A program made the translations under genes and the position numbers. Shown piece by piece: positions 51,101-57,100 of a DNA stretch of 64,000 bases. Under the pieces are notes generated by a model. It did no database searches, was not told the origin of the DNA, and saw only the letters and a program-made list of their open reading frames with translations. This stretch comes from Echinometra lucunter (taxonomy: Eukaryota; Echinodermata; Echinoidea; Camarodonta; Echinometridae), in the NCBI GenBank assembly GCA_029962745.1, contig CM057165.1, positions 2,084,256-2,148,255 on the forward strand, read 5' to 3'. Within the stretch, counting starts at the first letter, position 1; the number at the start of each line of letters is the position of its first letter.

Positions 51101-51411
51101 TGTGATAAATGTAAGACTGCTCAGTGAGCTAAGGTAAGAAGTTAGCTGTAAAAACATCGAAAGTGATATCAAATGTCCGTTTCTATTCCTCGTCTACCAT
51201 ACCGCTTGCGCCTATACGAGCGACTCCCCAGAGCTCAGGCGAGGCAAGGTGACAACAAGTCGCTCCCACCTGTCAAGCTGTCTGCACGATTTGGAAGCAC
51301 ACAAGTATTTTAGAAATCATATTTTTCAAGTAAAGAAGTCATAGAAAACTCACCAAATACTTCAAGCCATCCTTCTACACGAGCTGGTGGCGGGTTACAC
51401 GACGATGACAT
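8894..51411 (-). CDS. Unrecognised multi-exon gene with a PH-like N terminus (tentative model)
   Basis: I propose seven minus-strand coding exons in compatible phases: 51411-51354, 31531-31407, 28173-28014, 19796-19742, 18779-18598, 9308-9264, 8936-8894. The start is ATG at 51409-51411, giving MSSSCNPPPARVEGWLEVF, which resembles the first strand of a PH domain. Exon 2 adds a basic/aromatic stretch (RWKIQYIVLQYKQKRLYH) compatible with the next PH strands. Exon 3 is Ser/Pro-rich. I cannot name the family. The first three exons are fairly well supported by open frame, start context and splice sites. The last four rest mainly on phase agreement, each join having about a one-in-three chance of fitting by accident. 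Introns reach 20 kb and are full of transposons. The 3' end is not seen and may lie beyond the left edge. The gene lies downstream of DNMT1 on the same strand. Confidence 0.5.
9264..9308 (-). CDS. Possible micro-exon of the unrecognised gene
   Basis: This 45-nt segment ends at a strong donor TTAG/GTAAGT. In phase 1 it reads GIIKMMRHISYRRL. The acceptor AACAAG has no real pyrimidine tract. Phase fits both neighbours. Confidence 0.25.
10625..11403 (+). mobile_element. 5'-truncated LINE (CR1/L2-like) 3' end, copy 1
   Basis: An open frame from 10621 to 11313 encodes the C-terminal part of a non-LTR reverse transcriptase polyprotein, with LHWLPVKQRIMFKI, SSKLWNSLPHNIK and TFKNYLKTFLF, typical of the thumb/C-terminal region. 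It is followed by a 3' UTR with inverted AAGCGCCTTGAGCAC and GGCGCGATATAAG and an ATT-repeat tail. The catalytic part is missing. It is nearly identical to the minus-strand copy at 30202-30984 and is truncated at the same base. It may sit within an older TTAACCCATAG-type repeat that starts near 10327. Confidence 0.9.
11514..13027. repeat. TIR-bounded element with a 157-bp tandem array and (GGAC)n end
   Basis: TGTCTCGCCCACC at 11514 is inverted at 13015-13027. Inside are about eight units; the anchor TAAGAGAGTCTTGCACG recurs at 11958, 12123, 12280, 12437, 12594 and 12751, so the late units are exactly 157 bp. Each late unit holds TGACCTTTGACCT and further TGACCT half-sites. The right end (12918-12981) is a GACGGACGG microsatellite. 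No gene; the frame at 12916-13128 is microsatellite. Confidence 0.88.
13859..14353 (+). mobile_element. TTAA-flanked MITE, family B (copy 2)
   Basis: TTAA plus AGGCATTGGCTAAC at the left and the inverted GTTAGCCAATACCT plus TTAA at the right. In this orientation a 77-codon frame runs from 13978. It contains GTGAGTCATACGCGCATGCG, combining TGAGTCA and GCGCATGCGC. A (TA)n run precedes it. Confidence 0.9.
14360..17145. other. Intron sequence without recognised features
   Basis: AT-rich unique-looking DNA on both strands. I see a purine/G tract at about 14627-14655 and a TTTTCTTTTTTC tract near 16305. The open frames here are short, with no motif and no splice-site support. Confidence 0.5.
17150..17778 (+). 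repeat. Pyrimidine minisatellite, about 24-bp unit
   Basis: Units around TTTCACTCTTTCCATCCATC repeat with a period near 24 bp, decaying to general CTTT. The long open frames on both strands (Ser/Phe/His-rich or Lys/Met/Asp-rich) are by-products of this repeat. The array continues at about 17865-17915 beyond an inserted LINE tail. Confidence 0.92.
17779..17858 (+). mobile_element. LINE 3' tail fragment inserted in the pyrimidine array
   Basis: CATGGACCCCTTTGAAAATC, then GCTTTTGCTGAAAGGGCTAT, a TATGACGGG motif and an AATAAATAAATAAAATAAA tail, typical of non-LTR 3' ends. Pyrimidine repeat lies on both sides. Confidence 0.6.
18284..18302 (+). repeat. G homopolymer
   Basis: An uninterrupted run of about 18 G after CAATT. 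No inverted partner found nearby. Confidence 0.9.
18598..18779 (-). CDS. Possible exon of the unrecognised gene
   Basis: This 182-nt open segment ends at a perfect donor (ATG/GTAAGT). The preferred frame reads REVMYVLDRRSPASYRKAAF, ending FTDILPKTLKYLEYIN. The acceptor (TTTCAAG) is weak. A second frame, open from 18854 to 18672 (GSFKEGSDVCLRSSK and on), also follows an AG and ends near a GTATGT, so the frame is not settled. It could instead be a 5' exon with its own ATG. Confidence 0.4.
19742..19796 (-). CDS. Possible small exon of the unrecognised gene
   Basis: A 55-nt segment lies between the acceptor ATTATTTCAG and the donor CAG/GTGCCA. In phase 1 it reads VEVLDGNSGVPVERKIC and leaves in phase 2, which is what is needed to link the exons at 28.0 and 18.7 kb. 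The frame stays open beyond the donor. Support is splice sites and phase only. Confidence 0.35.
20045..20335 (-). repeat. Non-LTR/SINE 3' end with (TTTGA)n tail
   Basis: On the minus strand, about 250 bp of moderately GC-rich sequence ends in GAGTTAAATAAACATTTTGA and then TTTGA repeats, the pattern of a LINE or SINE with a microsatellite tail. No coding part is seen. Confidence 0.5.
20390..20660. repeat. Two copies of a short dispersed repeat
   Basis: GTTGATAACCATGCCCTAG near 20410 and GTTGAATACTATGCCTAAG near 20575 share the motif chain ATGCC, GTCTA-GAAAAA, GTGTGTTAT, AAATCAAATC. A third copy is at about 54571-54645. Function unknown. Confidence 0.5.
20850..23395. other. Intron sequence without recognised features
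   Basis: AT-rich DNA. A short ATAATGATAATAATGATAGT stretch near 21940 followed by TATTTTTATAGCACA resembles a SINE tail but has no tRNA part nearby. Short open frames have no domain or splice support. Confidence 0.45.
23453..23626. mobile_element. Short TIR element containing telomere-like CCCTAA repeats
   Basis: CCCCTATGCCAACAATTCCTC-like left end and the inverted GGAGCAATTATTGTCAGGGG right end. The centre has GAACCCTAACCCTAACCC, three CCCTAA units, and degenerate CCCTGACCC units. Compare 2219-2395. Confidence 0.6.
23640..25050. other. Intron sequence without recognised features
   Basis: Mostly AT-rich. A purine-rich stretch at 23870-23960 gives a Phe/Ser-rich artefactual frame on the minus strand. 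No gene signal seen. Confidence 0.45.
25075..25090 (+). repeat. C homopolymer
   Basis: A run of about 15 C after GGGGTA. Another G run is at 25426-25440, and a C run with A run at 25847-25865. No convincing inverted repeats were found around these three. Confidence 0.85.
25867..25980 (+). repeat. 60-bp tandem duplication
   Basis: ATTTACTTCAATATCATGAA and the following AGCTAAATGCTTA(T/C)TGAATAAAGCAG occur twice, starting at 25869 and 25929, with few differences. Confidence 0.9.
26180..27990. other. Intron sequence without recognised genes
   Basis: AT-rich DNA with one (CT)n microsatellite at about 27550-27582. No supported gene or element otherwise. Confidence 0.45.
28014..28173 (-). CDS. 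Third exon of the unrecognised gene
   Basis: The acceptor TATTTTAG and donor G/GTAGGT bound 160 nt, entering in phase 0, the only open frame. The product begins SAVEIQHRAPGPTVRLDKEQ and ends in a Ser/Pro/Arg-rich segment (SPKVRRSPSLLRKAQK). Internal GTACGC and GTAAGG sites could serve as alternative donors. Confidence 0.6.
28503..28997 (-). mobile_element. TTAA-flanked MITE, family B (copy 3)
   Basis: TTAA plus AGACATTGGTTAAC at the left, GTTAGCCAATGCCT plus TTAA at the right. Its 77-codon frame (28878-28645) is open. The NRF1-like core is mutated here (TGCATATGCGCG) while TGACTCA is kept. Confidence 0.9.
29000..30200. other. Intron sequence without recognised features
   Basis: No repeat family or gene recognised. 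A 71-codon frame at 29839-30054 has no motif or splice support. Confidence 0.4.
30202..30984 (-). mobile_element. 5'-truncated LINE (CR1/L2-like) 3' end, copy 2
   Basis: Minus-strand copy of the element at 10625-11403. The two predicted proteins are identical over about 200 residues, ending SSKLWNSLPHNIK and TFKNYLKTFLFNSS. The element ends in TTAATTATTATTATTATTA. Both copies begin at the same base (TTTTTGGCTCCAAAG) with unrelated flanks. The reverse transcriptase core is absent. Confidence 0.92.
31407..31531 (-). CDS. Second exon of the unrecognised gene
   Basis: The acceptor TTCATTCCAG and donor CAG/GTTTGT bound 125 nt. Joined in phase 1 it reads EEHGLEFTKPGCFDALHL, then IRWKIQYIVLQYKQKRLYH and CENKQ. 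The W-K-Q-Y-IVL and K-LYH pattern fits strands 2 and 3 of a PH-like fold. Both other frames are closed. Confidence 0.65.
31632..32120. mobile_element. Harbinger-like non-autonomous element
   Basis: Ends TTA-GGGTGTTTTCACACATAC and GTACGTGTGAAAACAGGG-TTA are inverted, with a 3-bp TTA duplication as in PIF/Harbinger elements. The interior is rich in AATTACGCATT-type inverted motifs. The internal frame 32065-31799 (88 codons, with LGFIPATHQSLVHDALEAIE) has no transposase motif that I recognise. Confidence 0.75.
32526..32716. mobile_element. Short TIR element of the GGATCCAG type (copy 1)
   Basis: CAGGGCCAGAGCCAG at the left and the inverted CTGGATCCGCCCCTG at the right. CAGGGGCGGATCCAG ends are common in hAT-derived MITEs. 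The interior has a G run and TTCAAGTGTCTGTTTTACC, also found in two relatives at 33255 and 34992. No clean 8-bp duplication. Confidence 0.65.
32775..32854 (+). repeat. (CT)n microsatellite
   Basis: About 75 bases of CT with CCCT interruptions; codes only for Arg-Glu repeats on the opposite strand. Confidence 0.95.
33121..33152 (+). repeat. A homopolymer
   Basis: About 31 consecutive A. It could be a poly-A tail, but I do not recognise an element before it. Confidence 0.9.
33255..33428. mobile_element. Short TIR element of the GGATCCAG type (copy 2)
   Basis: CAGAGCCGGATCCAGAAATT at the left and a degenerate GATCTGCCCATG at the right. The interior has TTCAAGTGTCTGTTTACCCC, a G run and a C run of about 21. 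Confidence 0.6.
33918..34234. mobile_element. TIR element, class uncertain
   Basis: GTACCCCTTTCACAA and TTGTGAAAGGGGTAC are perfect inverted ends, and the inner arms also pair imperfectly (TAATGTGGATA with TATCCACATTAT). The 101-codon frame at 33676-33981 runs across the left boundary and is not a gene. Confidence 0.7.
34464..34495 (+). repeat. (CT)n microsatellite
   Basis: TCTCTCTCTCTCTCTCGCTC run. Confidence 0.9.
34992..35193. mobile_element. Short TIR element of the GGATCCAG type (copy 3)
   Basis: CTCTGGCTGATCCAGGGGGC at the left and TGCATCAGCCGCTG at the right. Two internal blocks each hold TCAGCAAATTT, GGGGT and AGACACCTGAAAA next to a C run of about 15, so it contains an internal duplication. 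Confidence 0.6.
36321..36737. mobile_element. TTAA-flanked MITE, diverged relative of family A
   Basis: TTAACCCATAGCAGTAC at the left and the inverted GTACCTCTATGGGTTAA at the right; 417 bp, close to the 413-416 bp of family A. Shared internal landmarks include CAAATTGGCAA, TTGCCAATTTAAAG and CTCTTTCTGCCCATGTATG. Confidence 0.75.
37577..37656. mobile_element. 80-bp palindromic TTAA element
   Basis: TTAACCCCTTGGCTAC and GTAGTCAACGGGTTAA are near-inverted ends around about 48 bp. TTAA at both ends suggests the same insertion preference as the larger MITEs. Confidence 0.6.
37660..38600. other. Intron sequence without recognised features
   Basis: No element or exon recognised; overlapping frames between 38025 and 38476 lack motifs and splice support. 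Confidence 0.4.
38607..38822 (+). repeat. 108-bp tandem duplication
   Basis: The block starting CACAGTAATGACAGACAAAA occurs at 38616 and again at 38724, ending in ACTTAGTATTGCCTAAAGCC both times, with small differences near the end. Confidence 0.92.
39156..39336. mobile_element. TA-flanked MITE (Tc1/mariner-type)
   Basis: TACAGTCAACTCTGCCTAAG and the inverted TATGCAGAGTTGACTGTA bound 181 bp. Internal TTCGACTTA motifs are repeated in both orientations. TA target and CAGT ends are typical of Tc1/mariner derivatives. Confidence 0.8.
39867..40087. repeat. Palindromic element carrying three histone-like 3' hairpins
   Basis: The ends are long inverted repeats: AATAGGTGGTTTGTGG, then CACCATG, GTAGTCCTGAAAAGGAC and TTGGGTTTGGAATT, inverted with few changes at the right. 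Hairpins of the form GTCCTTTTCAGGAC followed by ACC lie on the minus strand at about 39962-39978 and 39902-39916. GTCCTCTTCAGGAC followed by TACC lies on the plus strand at 40039-40055. The strongest, AGTCCTTTTCAGGACCACCA, is followed 15-20 bases later by CAAGA. Confidence 0.7.
40100..42140. other. Intron sequence without recognised genes
   Basis: AT-rich DNA with a C run at about 41211-41221 and a CTT/CCT pyrimidine tract at 41668-41830, which generates low-complexity frames. Nothing else supported. Confidence 0.45.
42150..42523. mobile_element. CpG-rich TIR element (GAGCCCGTTTACAC ends)
   Basis: GAGCCCGTTTACACTGC at the left and the inverted GGTGCAAACGGGCTC at the right, flanked by AAA. 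The interior is unusually rich in CG and repeats GGACCCGCATTTGGTACCGC, CGTTTACA and GGGCCGGCC. The flanks hold a duplicated ATCATGCAAAATTATGT segment. Confidence 0.75.
42550..46190. other. Intron sequence without recognised genes
   Basis: AT-rich. A GGGTAAAATT/AAATTTACCC inverted segment at about 45324-45420 may be a decayed repeat. No exon was supported. Confidence 0.45.
46199..46614 (+). mobile_element. TTAA-flanked MITE, family A (copy 2)
   Basis: TTAACCCATCCGTGACAGG to CTGTCACGAAAGGGTTAA, 416 bp. Very similar to 3797-4212; its 93-codon frame (46333-46614) is open. Confidence 0.9.
46737..46950. repeat. Fold-back element rich in GGTCA half-sites
   Basis: Inverted arms of about 50 bp: CCAGGTCAGATTGACCC, then AAAAGAGTCCGTTGGGGCC and ACACTCCATTC, matched in reverse at the right with GAATGGAGTGTGGCCCCAAC. 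The loop also carries repeated TATTCCGGGTCA-like motifs. Confidence 0.8.
46960..48275. other. Intron sequence without recognised features
   Basis: A G run at 47619-47630 and an inverted TAGCCTACATTATGATTAGT pair around 47783-47845. No gene or named repeat recognised. Confidence 0.4.
48246..48347 (+). repeat. Tandem duplication ending in A runs
   Basis: ACATGTTATTTCCTACTTTC, ATTTGG and a run of A occur twice in succession. Confidence 0.9.
48432..48451 (+). repeat. C homopolymer
   Basis: About 18 C; produces a Pro run in artefactual frames. Confidence 0.9.
48955..49250 (+). repeat. (AATC/AACC)n microsatellite
   Basis: Nearly 300 bases of AATC and AACC tetranucleotides, with a pure AACC block at 49162-49206. 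Confidence 0.95.
49260..50395. other. Intron sequence with a G homopolymer
   Basis: A run of about 18 G at 49503-49521 after GGAGA. Otherwise no recognised element. Confidence 0.5.
50401..50471. mobile_element. 71-bp palindromic TTAA element
   Basis: TTAACCTTTTGACTAC at the left and GTAGGGAAAGGGTTAA at the right, imperfect inverted ends like 37577-37656. Confidence 0.55.
51354..51411 (-). CDS. First coding exon of the unrecognised gene
   Basis: ATG at 51409-51411 opens MSSSCNPPPARVEGWLEVF, followed by a strong donor G/GTGAGT in phase 1. EGWL near the N terminus recalls the first strand of PH domains. The surrounding 51.18-51.62 kb is richer in CpG than the rest of the window, as expected for an animal promoter. 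Confidence 0.65.
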
Positions 51412-51640
51412 TATTAGAAATTCCAGTAAAATTGTATAAAAATCCTTGAAAAAAATGATCAGAAGTGAGTCCTACTAGGAATTGGTACACCTGTACCTAC
51501 ACGCGTTTCCAGTATAATAATACAAGTAGTTGAATTTAGTTTTGGGCATTTGGTTTTTCGTGCGCACGGGTCGGGCTAGCTGGGATGCAGTTTGGAAGCT
51601 ACTGTCCACTCAAACTTTGTTTGCCTTGTTCGCCGATAAT
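51412..51640 (-). promoter_or_regulatory. Probable promoter region of the unrecognised gene
   Basis: The sequence just upstream of the putative start codon has scattered CpG (ACGCGT at about 51500, CGTGCGCACGGGTCGGG at about 51560), unusual in this AT-rich window. I see no clear TATA box or initiator, so the transcription start cannot be placed. Confidence 0.3.
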
Positions 51641-51904
51641 TCAAAAGCCTCCTTTGCGGTCCTTTGTTATCTTAAATTGTGGTGTAAACTTCCAATTGAC
51701 TCTTTAATTCTTTGTACTGGTTAGTTTAAGGCTTTCCTATCAAAGGGATTAACTATTTCATAGAAGTGTGAGTCTTTTAAAGTTGCATAGCTTGTGGGAG
51801 CCTTTTTGAGTATCCATTGCGGGGGAAAGAGCATTATTTCAGACCAATAATATCGGATTGGTATCGAAGACCTGCAAGGTGATATTGGCTACCTGCCTGG
51901 TTGA

Positions 51905-52240
51905 TGCTTCAAATTGGAAGCATTTTCCCTTTATTTCGGAAATTGAAAACACCTAAAGCTAGGCTCAACAATAGTGGCAGACTGAGGGGTTGGTCTTTTT
52001 CGGGGGGGGGGGGGGGGGGGGGGGCAAATTTTGAACTCGAAGTAGCTTAGGCCTATACCTATACCTGAAGTGTACAATACTTTAAATTGAAAGTATTTCC
52101 CCTTTCTTTCTGAAATGGAAAACACCCAAAGCTAGGCTTAAATTATAGCGGTGGACTGAGGGTTTATCTTTTTTCGGGGGGGGGGGGGATTTTTCAATCG
52201 TAGTGGCTTAGGCCTATACCTACCTGAAGTGTGCAAAGGT
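51905..52240 (+). repeat. Tandem duplication, unit about 173 bp, each with a G run
   Basis: Both units hold TTAAATTG/TCAAATTGGAAG, TTTCCCTTT, AAAGCTAGGCT, GACTGAGGG and TTTTTCGGGGG, then AGTGGCTTAGGCCTATACCT-like sequence. The G runs are about 24 and 13 long. Copies differ by about one base in ten, so the duplication is not recent. Confidence 0.85.
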
Positions 52241-52680
52241 GAGTTTTGTTAGTTTATTGTCTTATCTTTTTAACTGACTGCAATTTAGCCTCTCAACCGT
52301 CATGCTCAGGATATGGAATGAATGATTCATTCATTCATCCATTCTGTTATAATTATGCTCCTTTTCGAAATTTCTACTCGGAAAGTAACTGGAAAAAAAT
52401 ATAATTTATAAAAATTCTAAGTTCTGGGCTGCTCAGTCCCTCTCCCTTCTCATATGATCTTCCGTTGTGACAATGGTTTGTTACATCGAAAATAAAAAGA
52501 AAAGTTGGTTTGACTTAGGAGCGTCAAAATTATGCTTGTGAGCTCGATTAAGCTTCACAAAGCAGAAGTTACACAAGTTACACAGAAGCACCGCCTCACA
52601 CCTTGTTTCTGTTTCCTTTTCCAGTGTGGCTTGAATAATAGTTCAAGTATAATGCTGGATTAGATGAAATGTCCTCTTCA
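52241..52680. other. Sequence between the two genes, no exon seen
   Basis: I looked for DNMT1 catalytic motifs (PCQGFS, ENV, QRRxR, GNxVP) in the minus frames here and found none. Confidence 0.55.
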
Positions 52681-52720
52681 TTCATCCATTCATTCATCCA
52701 TCCATCCATTCATTCATTCA

Positions 52721-53220
52721 NNNNNNNNNNNNNNNNNNNNNNNNNNNNNNNNNNNNNNNNNNNNNNNNNNNNNNNNNNNNNNNNNNNNNNNNNNNNNNNN
52801 NNNNNNNNNNNNNNNNNNNNNNNNNNNNNNNNNNNNNNNNNNNNNNNNNNNNNNNNNNNNNNNNNNNNNNNNNNNNNNNNNNNNNNNNNNNNNNNNNNNN
52901 NNNNNNNNNNNNNNNNNNNNNNNNNNNNNNNNNNNNNNNNNNNNNNNNNNNNNNNNNNNNNNNNNNNNNNNNNNNNNNNNNNNNNNNNNNNNNNNNNNNN
53001 NNNNNNNNNNNNNNNNNNNNNNNNNNNNNNNNNNNNNNNNNNNNNNNNNNNNNNNNNNNNNNNNNNNNNNNNNNNNNNNNNNNNNNNNNNNNNNNNNNNN
53101 NNNNNNNNNNNNNNNNNNNNNNNNNNNNNNNNNNNNNNNNNNNNNNNNNNNNNNNNNNNNNNNNNNNNNNNNNNNNNNNNNNNNNNNNNNNNNNNNNNNN
53201 NNNNNNNNNNNNNNNNNNNN
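52721..53220. other. Assembly gap of exactly 500 N
   Basis: Unsequenced bases. The round length suggests a placeholder for a gap of unknown size. The left edge sits in a CATT tetranucleotide repeat (52680-52720), a likely cause of assembly failure. Confidence 0.97.
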
Positions 53221-53744
53221 ATTGATATTATTATAATTACAACAATGTATTAAAAACATGCACAATTCAGCCTTTGGCTGCAGGGACATTACTGAATTGA
53301 ATTGAATAATCAGTAAGACCGTCCTTATCATTATAATCACCCCCTCCCCAATTATTACCATTATCGTCATTGTCATCATGGTCATTAGCTCAAGAGTTTG
53401 AGTACAAAAATAGCATTGTATCAAATCAGAAATGCTTACATCTGCTACCTCAGAAAAAACTAGTCGTTGCCAGTCCCTCTTCAGATAAATAATTTCAACT
53501 AGACTTTCTCTTTCTCACAGCTTGGTATATTTGTATACTATTCTTATTGCAATCCTAGATGTTTCTAATACATTTTTCCTATATAAAATGACCCAAATTA
53601 CACACTACTAAACTGCCTCGTCTTTGAATGTAGTTCTCAGCCAAAGGGATTGACACCAGCTACCTACAAGTTCTTGTTATGCTTTACACACCAGCTCATA
53701 GTCTGAGATCATCATATTAGTATGTCCTCAAGATTCCCCAAGAC

Positions 53745-53988
53745 AAGAGTAGCTTGCAGTGAAAGGGCTTTCTCAGCTGCAGTACCTTCTCTATGAAATA
53801 ATCTACCAATAATGTTGAGAATCACAACATCCCTATAGACCTTCAAATCCAAGTTTAATCTTTTTAAAAAATACTTGACACAAGGACACTCAACTGGGCT
53901 CTCTTATCTCTTCTACAATTTCTTGTGTGCCTCGGAATAGATTTTATTCTAGATGCATGTACATGGTGCCATACAAATGCCTATAATG
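53745..53988 (+). mobile_element. Dead LINE 3' end abutting the DNMT1 exon
   Basis: The plus strand reads a reverse-transcriptase C terminus with a stop: RAFSAAVPSL, stop (TGA in place of the usual Trp), NNLP, then TFKSKFNLFKKYL. The 3' UTR has CTTGTGTGCCTCGGAATAGA and GCCATACAAATGCCTATAAT. The same 3' UTR is found at 62810-62870 with a true ATT tail. The element ends about 5 bases from the DNMT1 donor at 53993. Confidence 0.75.
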
Positions 53989-53993
53989 CTCAC

Positions 53994-54114
53994 CTCCACA
54001 ACCAGCGAACACATCAAGGCATTTGAGCTTCTGGAATGGAATCTCAGTCTCCTCTTTCTCTTCCTGCTTCTCCACAGACTTTCCTTTTGTCTTACTTTTG
54101 CCTTTCCCTTTGCC
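53994..54114 (-). CDS. DNMT1: DNMT1 exon: KG linker and catalytic motif I (last visible exon)
   Basis: The exon encodes [12 protein letters not shown], an acidic run, then [12 protein letters not shown] with the last Gly split by the intron. The KG repeat joins the regulatory and catalytic halves, and DVFAGCGG is motif I, which binds S-adenosylmethionine. The donor is G/GTGAGC. About six bases beyond it the sequence becomes the 3' end of a dead LINE in the opposite orientation. The following exons (motif II onward) are not seen. Confidence 0.95.
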
Positions 54115-57100
54115 CTGCAAGGATACCATAGTCAGAAAAATTAACCTTTGAGGCAAAATGTTTGAAGTGAGTTTAACAGCTACTAACGACTTTTCTAAAA
54201 TGTAGATTTATGTGTATATTACAGTTTTCTTAATATGACATCAATTAACAAGCAATTGTGTACACAAAACAAACAGAAAACTTACATACACCAAAACAAA
54301 CAGAAAAATTGAGCAAGTCCATACCTTTCCTTTCATCCTGTTGCTTCGTGATTTAATTGGAGGGTCTTCAAAGCACTTCTTCTCACTGTCATAAGCCTGA
54401 AAGTAAGACCACACATATCATCATTAACCATTACTCTCACAGAATGACAAAGAACCACGTTTCAATTTTCATGGATTCAATAGAAGTAAATGAATGATGA
54501 CTTCCTAGTATCTACCACAGATAGCTGATGAACTACACATCCCATATGTCCACCAAGACATGTTTTATTCTGTTGAATGTATGCCCAAGATAACTCGGGG
54601 TGGGGTCTATGGAAAATGTGTGTTATACCAAAATGGGTCAACTGCCACAGCCCTTTTCTCATCCTCTAACAGAGAGTATGCATTTGAACTTCAAATTTTC
54701 CTCTTGGTTCTTTGTCAATGATGATTCTTCTGTATACATTTCAAAACCATGTTGATGTGCTAGTGCCCTTTGGTAAAGCATTAATCCTCATTACCAGAGA
54801 GGACTAAAAGCTGTCTGTCCTCTGGTTGCTTACTTACAAGCATGCATGCTTTCTTAGCAGTCAGGTAAGACAAACCAATAACCAATAACATGCATTAACC
54901 CATTCGTGACAGGAATTATTTAAAGCCTAATTTAATCAGCTTTTATTCTTCAAATTGGCAACACCAACATTTTTATTTTATTGCTACTTTTTTCTTATAA
55001 AACATCATGTATCTGAAATGAATATAAATTGACAGAAATTATGATAAGTCAAAAAGTTGCCAATTTGCAGGGGAAAATGGGGATTTTAAACCTTCTATCA
55101 CATTGCCAATTTAAGGATTTTAATGCTTATTTTCCTTTAAAAAACTTTCAGCATCAAACAACGAATACTGACGCAACCGAAATGGGCATGGTTTGTGTAG
55201 AATTTTTTGCTCTTTCTGCTCATGTATTTGGTATGATTTTTAGGGCTTTGCATCAAAAGATATTAGGCCAAACTACAAAATGTGGACCTCTGTCATGAAT
55301 GGGTTAACTGACTTGTCTTCCAAAAGAAAAGTTTTTTATATTCACCTCTCTGAAGTAGAACTTGTGATGGCCTCCTGCATTGTATTCATCAATGCTTACA
55401 TTGAGATCCTCGGCACAAACCACTGCACATTTACCCTGTACGTTCCCTAGCTCAACCATAGCCTCTGTGGAATAGCAAATAATGTGAAAATATACAGGGG
55501 TATGGATTCAAAAGGAATATTCAATATCAATGTAGTCTTAATGATCTACAGCTGGCTTCTACTTTCCTTTATATACTACTAATGTGAAAATCAATTAAAT
55601 AAAAATAAATTAAACCGAGGTAAAATGTAAAAGGGTAAAAACATTAAGATAAAAGAACCACAGAAACTAGTATATTTCAGCTGGGCAAAAGTTATTAAGG
55701 GGCACACATACTAATTATTTATATTGAGAGATCTATATCAGAAGTTTTGGAAAATCTCAAGAGCAGAAACATATTCAGAAAACTGTAGACATAAAACAAA
55801 CCTTGGAGATAAACAAATGGGGGAAAATTAGGAGAAAAAAAAAAGGAACCCCCCCATAATAGCAACATACTGAGAGAATTTTATTTTTAGTTTTTCAAAA
55901 TAACAGAAACAAATCAAGAAGCAGAAACACTAACGGTTCTTATCAGAACTCTTGCACGAAAGATAGCAACTGTCTTTTTCAGGATTATCTTCCCCTCCCT
56001 TACATGTTACATTTGTATACTCCTTTCAATCTACATGTAATTGCTCCACCAGGCAAACCTTCAAAAATTCAAAATCATTAAGTAACGGATCGACAAAAGA
56101 GGCTAGGATGTTTAGATTTTAGATAATTCACTCCTTATAACTCACCCTCTTCACTCCAGTAGAGTAAGTTGATGTCAGCTTGGTAAGCAGAAGTCTTGCC
56201 CTTGTGAGTATCCTCTGGTCGGTACATCTTATTGACCCGTAGCTTGACCGTTGTGCTGGACTTTGTGGTGTAGATAGCAATGATCTTACCAATCCTGAAA
56301 GGTTCTGGACACTCCAGGTTGCTTCCTTTAACATACTCAGATGACTTACGATAGTTCTCAGGGTAAAGGTCTTCATCCTTTGATCAAGTTTAAACAACAA
56401 CAAGAAAGTAAGTAAAAGAAACATAGCTAAATCAATATATTTGTTTTATTTAGCAATGAATGACTTTTTAATGGTGCATACTTCACAGTCATATCATTGC
56501 TATATCTATGAATCTAATCCGGATTTTTTTTTTTTCAAGCTGATTTCAAAGCATTATTCCTGACAGTGAACACAAAGAAGGAACAAAATCAAAAAGCATG
56601 CAAAAGCATGCAAGAGAGCTAAATACTTTGATATAAAAACAATGGTTACTTTCAAATTTTTTAGGGTCATTTTATTTGTTAATTTTGATATGAAACATTG
56701 ATTTTTCAAGTTTGAAACACATGATACATTTATGTATTCTAAAATATGCAAATAATGAAGTTGTTATATGTATAATTAATAGAACTGTCATGTATAAGAG
56801 AAGATGAATACACATACCACATCTTTTTTGGAGACTGTTTTCTTGGTCACAGATTTTTGTTTGATATTGAAGGAGAATGCTTCTGGAAGAAGGTAGACAC
56901 CATCACCAATCTGGAACTCATTACCCTTGAAATGACAGGAACTGGAAAATAAACGAGAAATATCACTGAAGGTGATTAATACTCCGCCAACGTGTGTGCT
57001 AAGTTTCCCAAGCATTCCTCAAGAAATGAGGATGTAGTTCGATCCACAATATTTCTCCCTGATTTACTGTATTGCAATAATATGCCTTTACCATGGCAAT

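Noticed and set aside
50555..51290. Repeated CCCACCTGTCAAGCTGTC near 50565 and 51266 as alternative first exons
   Set aside because: Both give a CAG/GTGGGA donor-like site on the minus strand, but there is no open frame or other support; could be an older local duplication.
52664..53424. Open frames of about 190-236 codons across the N gap
   Set aside because: Most codons are N; they exist only because unknown bases contain no stops.
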